A stretch of DNA of 64,000 nt, from the NCBI GenBank assembly GCA_036961355.1, contig JBALVL010000013.1:47631-111630 (forward strand), written 5' to 3'. The stretch is from Motiliproteus sp036961355 (GTDB lineage Bacteria; Pseudomonadota; Gammaproteobacteria; Pseudomonadales; Balneatricaceae). The notes under the pieces were generated by a model. It searched no databases. It was not told where the DNA came from and worked only from the letters and a program-made list of their open reading frames with translations. Within the stretch, counting starts at the first letter, position 1. Each line of letters starts with the position of its first letter. A program made the position numbers and the translations under genes. Below are positions 18,146 through 26,337 of this stretch, piece by piece.

Positions 18146-19228
18146 TTAACGCGGCGCCTGTTGCCCCGCAGCGTTAACCCCGCTTACATTAGGTTGCATC
18201 GGAGAAGGCTCGACCAGCTTTTCTAACATACCCCTAGCGACGCCGAGTAGTCGTTTATCCGGTTGGCGCCAATCGCCGGCACGAGACGGCATCCGACTGC
18301 TGGTTAGCAGTTGATGACCTTTACGTTTTGCCGCATTGAGACGTTGCAGCGCCAGAACTTCGATCCGTTGTTGTTTCAGGCCGTTGCCATGGTACAGATC
18401 CAGCGTAGGGCGTTGCAGCTTTTCGATCAGTTCGATCAACGGCGGTTCAGTCGGCGTGACCGGTGGTACCGTATCGATCAATACAGGAAAAAGAAGCGGT
18501 TGCTGATCTTTATCGACCGTATAACGCAGTGCCCAGTAACCGCCGCTTCCTTGTCCAACAATAAGTAATTTTTCAGGTTGTAGCTGGGTCAGGTGCGCCA
18601 GACCGGCGTCAATACGGGCGCTGATTTGGTCGAAGTGCTCGGCCAGCTTGTCAGAATCGGTGTCCGTATCAGCGACCGGTTGTGGCGGCGGGCTGGCAAC
18701 ACTCGCACTCGCGGTGCTGGCTATTTTATCGCGCCCTGATAACTCGATATCGACCAGCCGTGGCGGGATATATTCGGGTTCATCGGGCAGAGCCAGTGAT
18801 AACGTGTGCCAGCCTTGATCGGGTAAACCGTGGCGCAAGGTTGTAATAGCGCCGGGCCAGTCGGCGCTGGTGCGATCATGATGGAGTAGTAAAACGGCAC
18901 CTTTGGGAGCAGCCGCGTTGGCCGGTTGGAACAGCCCCAGAAATGACTCGTGTTGGGTTTCGAGCCATAAAATATCGGTGTCGGGCAGTTGGCTGTCGGC
19001 CAGCGCCTGTAACCGTTCCTGCTCCAGGTCTGGAAGGATACGCGGGTCGCTTCCACTGTTGGATTCGGCAGCTGAAACCGGCTCGTCGGCAGCCTGGACT
19101 GCGACTGTGTGCAGTGCCAGCGTAGCCACCACAGAAAGTAGCAGGGTTGGCAACAACGATGAGGAGATCGCTAAAAGTGACCGGCATTTCAGTCGATTAG
19201 TGATAATAGTCGAAATAAGGTTAGTCAT
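18146..19228 (-). CDS. DUF3530 family exported protein, alpha/beta-hydrolase-like
   Basis: Uncharacterised exported protein of 360 residues resembling the DUF3530 family. The start at 19228 gives a long signal peptide (LLPTLLLSVVATLALHTVAVQA). The body has an alpha/beta-hydrolase layout: KGAVLLLHHD near the first strand, a probable nucleophile turn GQGSGGYW and a C-terminal DLYHGNG strand. The nucleophile turn reads G-Q-G-S-G, which fits a hydrolase elbow. The open frame continues upstream to 19393 without a signal peptide. It converges on the GGDEF/EAL gene, with 207 bp between showing only unconvincing frames. Substrate and role are unknown. Confidence 0.7.
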   Translation of the reverse strand: MTNLISTIITNRLKCRSLLAISSSLLPTLLLSVVATLALHTVAVQAADEPVSAAESNSGSDPRILPDLEQERLQALADSQLPDTDILWLETQHESFLGLFQPANAAAPKGAVLLLHHDRTSADWPGAITTLRHGLPDQGWHTLSLALPDEPEYIPPRLVDIELSGRDKIASTASASVASPPPQPVADTDTDSDKLAEHFDQISARIDAGLAHLTQLQPEKLLIVGQGSGGYWALRYTVDKDQQPLLFPVLIDTVPPVTPTEPPLIELIEKLQRPTLDLYHGNGLKQQRIEVLALQRLNAAKRKGHQLLTSSRMPSRAGDWRQPDKRLLGVARGMLEKLVEPSPMQPNVSGVNAAGQQAPR

Positions 19229-19510
19229 TGCCGGATTATACCCAGCTATAGCGGGCGAACCCAACTGTAACGGCAATAAGGCGTTGTTAGCGGCGGGTAC
19301 AGCTGGTGGTACGATTGGCTGACTGGCCTGCACCAAATCCTTACGCTCTGTGTCCGATGGTAGCCTCGATAACGATGATTTGATAAGGGCCAAGGAATAG
19401 GCTGATTTCGAGTCGGATTCGGTTAGAATACGCCTTCAATAAAGCCATATGCTGAATCACTGTATCTTGGATGTGGTGCTGCAGCCGTGTTAATCCAGCC
19501 GAGAATGACC

Positions 19511-20188
19511 ATGACCGATTTTCTGATCGCCCCCTCTATCTTGTCCGCCGATTTTGCCCGATTGGGTGAAGAGGTTGAGAATGTTCTGGCCGCCGGTGCC
19601 GATGTGGTGCATTTCGATGTGATGGATAATCATTATGTCCCCAATCTGACCATCGGTCCTATGGTGTGTAAAGCGTTGCGCAAGCACGGTATCACCGCGC
19701 CGATAGACGTCCACCTGATGGTTAAGCCGGTTGACCGAATGATCGCCGAGTTTATCGATGCTGGTGCCAGCTATATCACCTTTCATCCCGAAGCCAGTGA
19801 GCATATCGATCGCAGCTTGCAACTGATCAAAGACGGCGGTTGTCAGGCTGGACTGGTATTCAACCCGGCCACACCGTTGCACTATCTCGACCATGTCATG
19901 GATCGTCTCGATATGATTCTGCTGATGTCGGTTAACCCCGGTTTTGGCGGTCAGAAGTTTATCCCCTCGACACTCGATAAGCTGAAACTAGTTAAACAAC
20001 GGATCGAGGCCAGCGGCCGCGATATCCGTTTGGAGGTCGACGGTGGCGTCGGTATCGCTAACATTGCCGAGATCGCCGCTGCCGGTGCCGATATGTTTGT
20101 GGCAGGATCTGCGATCTTCAATACCGACGATTACGCCGCTACGATCGCCCAGATGCGCCAACAGTTGGCCCGCGCCGAGAAGGCTTAG
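19511..20188 (+). CDS. rpe: Ribulose-phosphate 3-epimerase
   Basis: Interconverts ribulose-5-phosphate and xylulose-5-phosphate in the pentose phosphate pathway. The 225 residues begin MTDFLIAPSILSADFARLGE; ATG 19505 two codons upstream is equally possible. TIM-barrel catalytic signatures are present: HFDVMDNHYVPNLTIGP, VHLMV, MSVNPGFGGQKF and EVDGGVG with the catalytic Asp. It leads the rpe-gph-trpE series, a conserved order in pseudomonad-like bacteria. Confidence 0.97.
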   Translation: MTDFLIAPSILSADFARLGEEVENVLAAGADVVHFDVMDNHYVPNLTIGPMVCKALRKHGITAPIDVHLMVKPVDRMIAEFIDAGASYITFHPEASEHIDRSLQLIKDGGCQAGLVFNPATPLHYLDHVMDRLDMILLMSVNPGFGGQKFIPSTLDKLKLVKQRIEASGRDIRLEVDGGVGIANIAEIAAAGADMFVAGSAIFNTDDYAATIAQMRQQLARAEKA

Positions 20189-20251
20189 ACGGTTTGCACA
20201 TTAATAACGGCCATCAGCAATAGCGGGTCATTAGTAATAAAGGATCTGGCA

Positions 20252-20986
20252 ATGAATAATCCTGGTGCCTGCACGGCTGCTGAGTCTGAACTGGTTGTGC
20301 TGAGTGAGGCTAGTCCGCTGGACGGGGTCGAACTGGTGATGTTCGATCTCGACGGCACGTTGATCGACAGTGCGCCGAGCTTAGCGCAGGCGGTTGATAC
20401 CATGCTGACTCAGCTCAATCGGCCTGAAGCGGGGCTGGATAAGGTACGTCAATGGATCGGCAACGGTGCGCCGATGCTGGTCAAACGCGCACTGAGCGAC
20501 AGCCGTGAGGTCGATCCGTCATTACCGGAAAGGTTGCAGCAGCACGCCTTTGATCTGTTTATGAGCGCTTATAGTGGTTGTAGTGATGGTGCCGAGCATG
20601 CCGCACAGCTTTACCCCGGCGTGCTTGAGTGTTTACGAGAGTTGCAGCGACGTTCGGTAGCCATGGCTCTGGTGACCAATAAGCCGGCGCAGTTTCTCCC
20701 CTCGATATTACAAACGCTGGAACTGGACGGTTTCTTTGGCCAAGTGATTGGCGGCGATACCCTAGCGCAGAAGAAACCGCATCCGTTACCGTTGCAACAC
20801 TGTTTGCAGCACGTTGGCGTTACGGCGGACAAAGCGCTGATGGTCGGCGACTCGGCGGCCGATGTCGGAGCCGCCCGAGCTGCCGGTGTTAAGGTTGTAG
20901 CGGTGAGTTACGGCTACAGCTTTCCGCAGCCGGTGGCAGCTAGTCAACCCGATTGGTTAGTTGATTGTGTTACCGAGCTGTTGTAG
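20252..20986 (+). CDS. gph: Phosphoglycolate phosphatase
   Basis: HAD-superfamily phosphatase that removes 2-phosphoglycolate arising from DNA repair or oxygenase activity. The 244 residues include motif I MFDLDGTLIDSAPSL, motif II VTNKP, a Lys in KKPHPLPL and motif IV VGDSAADVGAARAAGV. The first 30 residues precede the HAD core. It follows rpe by about 60 bp and precedes trpE by about 200 bp, where I see no Trp-rich leader peptide. Confidence 0.95.
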   Translation: MNNPGACTAAESELVVLSEASPLDGVELVMFDLDGTLIDSAPSLAQAVDTMLTQLNRPEAGLDKVRQWIGNGAPMLVKRALSDSREVDPSLPERLQQHAFDLFMSAYSGCSDGAEHAAQLYPGVLECLRELQRRSVAMALVTNKPAQFLPSILQTLELDGFFGQVIGGDTLAQKKPHPLPLQHCLQHVGVTADKALMVGDSAADVGAARAAGVKVVAVSYGYSFPQPVAASQPDWLVDCVTELL

Positions 20987-21183
20987 TTTTGATGCTACTT
21001 TATCCCTAGCTTGTTTCAGGTGTTATTTTGAATCCCGTCAGTTTTTACACCCTTCCGTCGATCGTTCGGCCCAGCTTACGTTGGCGATGGCGTCTGCAGC
21101 ACTGATCTTGGTTTTATTCCGGCTCGACTGCGTGCTTTGCACAGGCGTGCCAAACGTTATTTTTTGACACCGTTGGAATCAAC

Positions 21184-22665
21184 ATGACCCCCGAATATTT
21201 TGCTGAGCTGGCCCAACAGGGCTATAACCGCATTCCGGTAATGCGTGAGGTATTGGCAGACCTCGACACACCGTTGAGTACTTATCTAAAACTGGCCCAT
21301 GGCCCCTACAGCTACTTGCTGGAGTCGGTTCAGGGTGGGGAGAAATGGGGTCGCTATTCGATCATTGGACTACCGTGCCGAACCGTCTTAAAAGTGTGGG
21401 GTAACGATATTCGGCTGGAGACCGACGGCGAACTGGTTGAGCAGTGCCAGCATGATGACCCGCTGGCGTTTGTTGAAGAGTTCCAAGCTCGCTTCAAAGT
21501 GCCGGAGATCGATGGCCTGCCGCGTTTTAACGGCGGCTTGGTCGGCTACTTTGGTTACGATACCGTCCGTTATATCGAACCTCGACTGAACAATATACCC
21601 AACGACGATCTTGAGACCCCCGATATTTTATTGATGGTATCCGATGAGGTGGTGGTGTTTGATAACCTCAGTGGTCGACTGATGCTGGTCTGCCATGCCG
21701 ATCCGTCGCAGCAGGATGCCTTTGCTCAGGCGCAACGCAAACTCGACCAGCATATCGTGCAGTTGCGAGGCGCGACCCCGGTGCACGATACCGGGCTGCA
21801 GCGACAACAGATCGAAGAGAGTGATTTTAAGTCGGGCTTTGCCGAGCAGGATTTCAAAGCGGCAGTCGAGCGGATCAAAGAATATATCCTGGCTGGCGAT
21901 GTGATGCAGACCGTGATTTCTCAACGGATGTCGATCCCGTTTGAAGCACGACCGCTGGATCTGTATCGGGCTCTGCGCAGTCTTAACCCATCGCCTTATA
22001 TGTATCTGCTTAATCTGGGTGACTTCGACGTGGTGGGATCATCGCCGGAGATTCTGGCACGGCTCGAAGATGGCGAGGTGACGGTACGACCGATCGCCGG
22101 TACCCGTAAACGCGGCAAGACCGAAGAGCATGATCTGGCGTTGGAGAAAGAGTTGCTGGCCGATCCGAAAGAGATCGCCGAGCACCTGATGTTGATCGAC
22201 CTGGGTCGCAACGATGTCGGTCGGGTCGCCGAGATCGGTTCGGTCGAGCTAACCGATAAGATGGTGATCGAACGTTATTCGCACGTGATGCATATCGTGT
22301 CGAACGTCACCGGCCAGCTAAAACCGGGGATGAGTGCCATCGATGTGCTGCGGGCGACGTTCCCGGCGGGGACACTCAGTGGCGCACCGAAGATTCGGGC
22401 GATGGAGATTATCGACTCGATGGAGCCGACCAAACGGGGTGTTTACGGCGGCGCGGTGGGCTACCTGTCGTGGAGCGGTAATATGGATACCGCTATCGCC
22501 ATCCGTACCGCTGTGATCAAGGACAAACGTTTACATATTCAAGCCGGTGCCGGGGTTGTAGCGGACTCGATTCCCGAGTTGGAGTGGATGGAAACGATGA
22601 ACAAAGGCCGTGCGGTGTTTAAAGCGGTTGCCATGGCGTGTCAGGGGCTGGACCAGATCGATTAG
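21184..22665 (+). CDS. trpE: Anthranilate synthase component I
   Basis: Converts chorismate and ammonia (from TrpG) to anthranilate, the first committed tryptophan step. The 493 residues have the family layout. The N-terminal LLES motif with SIIG is the region that binds feedback tryptophan. The catalytic core contains SPEILARLEDGEVTVRPIAGTRKRG, LMLIDLGRNDVGRV, HIVSNV and GTLSGAPKIRAMEIID. No trpG follows; a strong terminator about 75 bp downstream ends the unit. This fits the split trp genes of pseudomonad-type bacteria. No attenuation leader was recognised upstream. Confidence 0.97.
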   Translation: MTPEYFAELAQQGYNRIPVMREVLADLDTPLSTYLKLAHGPYSYLLESVQGGEKWGRYSIIGLPCRTVLKVWGNDIRLETDGELVEQCQHDDPLAFVEEFQARFKVPEIDGLPRFNGGLVGYFGYDTVRYIEPRLNNIPNDDLETPDILLMVSDEVVVFDNLSGRLMLVCHADPSQQDAFAQAQRKLDQHIVQLRGATPVHDTGLQRQQIEESDFKSGFAEQDFKAAVERIKEYILAGDVMQTVISQRMSIPFEARPLDLYRALRSLNPSPYMYLLNLGDFDVVGSSPEILARLEDGEVTVRPIAGTRKRGKTEEHDLALEKELLADPKEIAEHLMLIDLGRNDVGRVAEIGSVELTDKMVIERYSHVMHIVSNVTGQLKPGMSAIDVLRATFPAGTLSGAPKIRAMEIIDSMEPTKRGVYGGAVGYLSWSGNMDTAIAIRTAVIKDKRLHIQAGAGVVADSIPELEWMETMNKGRAVFKAVAMACQGLDQID

Positions 22666-22742
22666 CGTCGCGCTCCGTCAACGGCCGTTCCAAAAGGGCC
22701 GGTTGGCTGATCTGTTACAACGATGAGTACAATGGCGAGAAC

Positions 22743-22775
22743 AACGGCTGGTGCAGTGATGCATCGGCCGTTTTT
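22743..22775 (+). terminator. Rho-independent terminator after trpE
   Basis: A 13-bp stem (22743-22755 with 22760-22772, two G-U pairs) closes a GTGA loop and runs into TTTTT. It is placed 75 bases after the trpE stop on the same strand and would end the rpe-gph-trpE unit. Confidence 0.85.
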
Positions 22776-23026
22776 GTATCCCGATCAGGTGTTTATTGGC
22801 AGGTTAACGCTGACCTATTGGCGCTTATAGGTAGGTTTTCTTTCCACAGGTGAAAATAAAATAAATTGTTCTGCGCTTCACTAAAGCCCAGTATCGGCGT
22901 TATTGGTGCCAATAATGTGTGGTACCCGCTGGCTACATGTTGATCTTTATGCCCATCCCATGCTCAGAGTTTGGATAGGTGGGACATCTTCTGCTGCTGA
23001 CTCCATCACCGCAAACAGGAATGTTT
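22776..23026. other. Non-coding gap between trpE terminator and demethylase gene
   Basis: The whole trpE-to-demethylase gap is 361 bp. Besides the terminator I recognise an AGGA ribosome site (23017-23020) for the gene at 23027. No riboswitch, tRNA or convincing sigma-70 pair was recognised. A weak inverted repeat (TTGGTGCCAA near 22909) is visible. Confidence 0.4.
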
Positions 23027-25099
23027 ATGAGCACCGCAAAACAACACGCTGTACTGTTCGAGCCGATACAGATCGGTCCGGTCACGGCCCCGAATCGCTT
23101 TTACCAAGTGCCGCATGCCAGTGGTATGGGGACCGTATATCCTGAGACGATGGCCGCGTTCCGGGCGATGAAAGCGGAAGGCGGTTGGGGCACGGTCTGT
23201 ACCGGGGAGTGCGAGATTCACCCATCAACAGACCGTTCGTCGTTGGCGATCTATCGGTTGTGGGATGACAGCGATCTGCCTGCGCATATCAACATGGTCG
23301 ACAAGGTGCATCAGCACGGTGCTCTGGCAGGTATCGAACTTGCCCACAGCGGCTCGGACAGTGGTAATTATTACAGCCGTCAGCCGCCGTTGGCACCCAG
23401 CGCAATTCCCGGCCTGCTCGACCCTTATCAGGCTCGGGAGATGACCCTGGCCGACATCAATGCATTTCGCAAATGGCATCGTGATGCGGCGTTGCGAGCT
23501 AAGCGGGCCGGTTACGACATCATCTATAACTATGCCGGTCATAACATGACCCTACTGATGAAATTCCTGTCGGCGCGTTATAACCAGCGTACCGATCAGT
23601 ACGGCGGTAGCTTGGAAAACCGGGTGCGGCTGCTCAAAGAGGTACTGTCTGATACCAAGGAGGCGGTCGGCGATAGCTGTGCTGTTGCTGTACGGCTGGC
23701 GGTCGAAGAGTTACAGGGCGAGCATGGCCTGCGTTGTGAAGAGGAGGGCCGTGAGATTGTCTCGATGCTGGCCGAGATTCCCGATCTGTGGGATGTGAAT
23801 ATCTCAGGTTGGGCGAACGACACCCAGGGATCCCGCTGGGCCAAAGAGGGTTATCAGGAAGATTACGTCAGTTTTGTTAAGCAGGTCACCAACAAGCCGG
23901 TGGTCGGGGTCGGGCGTTTTACCTCGCCCGATACCATGGCGTCGATGATCAAACGAGGCATCGTTGACCTGATCGGGGCCGCGCGACCCTCGATTGCCGA
24001 TCCGTTTTTGCCGCAGAAGATCAAACAGGGGCGTACTGATGAGATCCGTGAGTGCATCGGTTGTAATATCTGTACCGTTTCCGATTATCAGGCAGTCCCG
24101 GTGCGTTGTACCCAAAACCCAACCGCCGGTGAAGAGTTTCGTAAAGGTTGGCATCCTGAACGGATCCCTGCGGCGCAGTCGTCTGATAAGGTGCTGATAG
24201 TTGGCGCCGGTCCGGCCGGACTTGAGTGTGGTTTAGCCTTGGCAAATCGTGGTTATGAGGTGGTTATCGCCGAAAAAACCACCGAACTCGGTGGCAGGGT
24301 ACAGCAGGAGGCAACGCAGCTACCGGGTTTGCAGGAGTGGATTCGGGTGGCTGATTACCGCACCTTGTTGCTGAGTCGTCACCCCAACGTCAACATCTAC
24401 CGCGATAGCGACCTGTGCGCCGCCGATATCCTGGAGTTCGGCTTTGAGCGGATCGTATTGGCCACCGGATCGCACTGGCGTACCGATGGTATCGGCCGTA
24501 GCCATTTTAAGCCGATAGCGGTCGATGCAGGCACTCCGGTGTTGGGTGTTAACGCGGTGCTTAAAGGTGAGCTGCCGGCCAGCGGCTCGACCGTGTTGGT
24601 GTATGACGATGACCACTATTACATGGCAGGTTGTATCGCAGAAAAGCTGCACGCTCACGGCTGCAAGGTGGTCTACGTGACACCGGATGACCGGGTAGCA
24701 GGTTGGGCCGAGCAGACATTGGAGCAGGAGCGTATCCAGTCGCGGTTGATGGAGCTGGGGATTAAGCTGGTGTGTAAGCACTCACTGGGGTCGATCGAAG
24801 AGGGGCAGGCGTCACTGAAATGCGGTTATACCGGACGCTTGCAGCAAGTGGCTGTTGATGTCTTGATACCGGTGACCTCAAGAGTCCCCAACGATGCGCT
24901 GTATCAGGATTACCTGAGCAGAGAAGAGCAGTACCGTGCCCGTGGTATTAAAGAGGTGATTGCTATCGGCGATTGCTTGGCGCCCGGAACGATCGCGCAG
25001 GCAACCTATTCGGGCCACCATTACGCGCGTCAACTCGATAACCCCATCGATCTGAGTTACGGCTTCACCCGTGAGGGTCAGGGCGCTCGTGAGGACTAG
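23027..25099 (+). CDS. Trimethylamine-dehydrogenase-like NADH:flavin oxidoreductase (N-demethylase, DgcA/TMADH family)
   Basis: Predicted 690-residue flavoprotein that oxidatively removes an N-methyl group. The layout matches trimethylamine dehydrogenase: an Old-Yellow-Enzyme barrel (1-340), a [4Fe-4S] motif CIGCNIC plus a fourth Cys (343, 346, 349, 361), and a two-dinucleotide-fold half starting VLIVGAGPAGLE. Catalytic Tyr169, His172 and Asp265 correspond to TMADH Tyr169, His172 and Asp267. Unlike TMADH, the residue at the flavin-linking Cys30 is Ala31. Of the substrate-cage aromatics Tyr60, Trp264 and Trp355, only Trp262 is kept; the others are Glu61 and Asp353. The substrate is therefore unlikely to be trimethylamine; dimethylglycine or a betaine-derived amine is a guess. 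ATG 23027 has the best-spaced AGGA. Confidence 0.85.
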   Translation: MSTAKQHAVLFEPIQIGPVTAPNRFYQVPHASGMGTVYPETMAAFRAMKAEGGWGTVCTGECEIHPSTDRSSLAIYRLWDDSDLPAHINMVDKVHQHGALAGIELAHSGSDSGNYYSRQPPLAPSAIPGLLDPYQAREMTLADINAFRKWHRDAALRAKRAGYDIIYNYAGHNMTLLMKFLSARYNQRTDQYGGSLENRVRLLKEVLSDTKEAVGDSCAVAVRLAVEELQGEHGLRCEEEGREIVSMLAEIPDLWDVNISGWANDTQGSRWAKEGYQEDYVSFVKQVTNKPVVGVGRFTSPDTMASMIKRGIVDLIGAARPSIADPFLPQKIKQGRTDEIRECIGCNICTVSDYQAVPVRCTQNPTAGEEFRKGWHPERIPAAQSSDKVLIVGAGPAGLECGLALANRGYEVVIAEKTTELGGRVQQEATQLPGLQEWIRVADYRTLLLSRHPNVNIYRDSDLCAADILEFGFERIVLATGSHWRTDGIGRSHFKPIAVDAGTPVLGVNAVLKGELPASGSTVLVYDDDHYYMAGCIAEKLHAHGCKVVYVTPDDRVAGWAEQTLEQERIQSRLMELGIKLVCKHSLGSIEEGQASLKCGYTGRLQQVAVDVLIPVTSRVPNDALYQDYLSREEQYRARGIKEVIAIGDCLAPGTIAQATYSGHHYARQLDNPIDLSYGFTREGQGARED

Positions 25100-25171
25100 G
25101 GCTCTTGTGAAGGTCAGAGTCTTGTAAAGGGGCTAGTGCCCCAACTGGGCTTTTATCGTCCCAATGAACAC

Positions 25172-26077
25172 CTAACATTCGCTCTGTAGCCAATCGATAA
25201 AGGCGCTGACAGGGGGATGTTGGCGCATATCTTTGCGGCATATTAAACCCCATTCGCCTAACCCTTCGGCATAGTGCGATACCGGTTTAACCAATCGACC
25301 TGCCTTGAGGTCTTTATCGGCAAAAGGGCCGTTGAGTAAGGTGATACCTTCACCATCCATCGCCATCTCCAGCGCGATAGCGGTGCTGTCTACGCTGACC
25401 GAACGATCCGCTTTGACCGACCCCAGCCCCGCCGAATCAAACCAGTCCTGCCATTGCCAGGACTCGGAGGTAACGGTCAGTAACGGGAAATCCAGCAACT
25501 GTTGCGGTTGCAGTGGCTGCGAATGAGCTGCAATCAGCTCGGGACTGCAGACCGGGAACAGCTTGGGCTGGATCAAGGGTACCCAGTGGAAGCGCTTATC
25601 GGGAGGAGTACGGCAGAAAATCAGTCCGATGTCGGCATTGATCTCGTCAAAATTTTGCTCTTGGATGCTGGATATCAAATGCAACTCCAGCTCGGGGTAC
25701 AGTGCTCTGAAACGGGGAAGACGGTGTGATAACCAGCGGATAGAGACCGAAATATAGGTCTGTATCCGCAGCGAAGGACGGCGGCTGCTTCGCCGTATGG
25801 CCTCGCTGCCGTTGGTTAGCAGTTCCAGCGCTTCGCGTACTATCGGATAAAAACGTTTGCCCTCATCGGTGAGCACACTGTAACGACCTTCGCGAATGAA
25901 AAGTTTGGTGCCAAGACTCTGTTCTAGCGACTGAATCTGATGGCTGATGGCCGGGTGGGTCAGGCTTAGTTCCTCGGCCGCCTTGCGATAACTGAGAAGT
26001 CTTGCGGTACTTTCAAAACCTCTGAGCGCCTTCAGCGGCGGCAGCTTTCGGAAATCAACTACGTTGGGTCGGCTCAT
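25172..26077 (-). CDS. LysR-family transcriptional regulator, GcvA-like
   Basis: DNA-binding regulator of 301 residues. The N-terminal winged helix reads PPLKALRGFESTARLLSYRKAAEELSLTHPAISHQI, with the SLEQSLGTKLF wing. This is the GcvA-like subgroup that often controls glycine, betaine or methylated-amine genes. The rest is a LysR substrate-binding domain of ordinary length. It lies between the two demethylation flavoproteins, divergent from the second over a 260-bp gap with two palindromes. Control of the neighbours is inferred. The effector is unknown. Confidence 0.92.
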   Translation of the reverse strand: MSRPNVVDFRKLPPLKALRGFESTARLLSYRKAAEELSLTHPAISHQIQSLEQSLGTKLFIREGRYSVLTDEGKRFYPIVREALELLTNGSEAIRRSSRRPSLRIQTYISVSIRWLSHRLPRFRALYPELELHLISSIQEQNFDEINADIGLIFCRTPPDKRFHWVPLIQPKLFPVCSPELIAAHSQPLQPQQLLDFPLLTVTSESWQWQDWFDSAGLGSVKADRSVSVDSTAIALEMAMDGEGITLLNGPFADKDLKAGRLVKPVSHYAEGLGEWGLICRKDMRQHPPVSAFIDWLQSEC

Positions 26078-26109
26078 GACCTTTCCTTGTGCGGTTTGGC
26101 GGTGAGTAG

Positions 26110-26148
26110 ACCGCTTTGAAGCGGTGTTTAGTGGTAATTAAAATTACC
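26110..26148. promoter_or_regulatory. Tandem palindromes, probable LysR operator
   Basis: Two perfect inverted repeats lie in the divergent gap: ACCGCTT-TG-AAGCGGT (26110-26125) and GGTAAT-TAAA-ATTACC (26133-26148). They sit 33-71 bases upstream of the LysR start, where autoregulatory sites usually are. Binding by this regulator is inferred. Confidence 0.5.
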
Positions 26149-26337
26149 AATTAAATAAAAAATGTCAATTGTTTGGTCGATTGTTGCGTGTAAATATCGC
26201 TGTATTGACAAGCAATAGCCGGTATCCGAGATGGCCGCTATGTTTCTTACTGGAAGTAAAACTTACAACTATTTCCAACAGCTATTGCGCCGCTTCGTTG
26301 CGACTGTGTTTAATCGCCAACAGGGTATTTTGACGTT

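Noticed and set aside
17943..18149. 68-codon frame between the GGDEF/EAL and DUF3530 genes
   Set aside because: No good ribosome site, no motif, and its end reaches into the DUF3530 gene.
20987..21183. trp attenuator or leader peptide before trpE
   Set aside because: No short frame with tandem TGG codons and no terminator/antiterminator pair was seen.
22666..23026. Glycine riboswitch upstream of the demethylase gene
   Set aside because: The conserved glycine-aptamer core was not found; only the trpE terminator and a ribosome site are visible.
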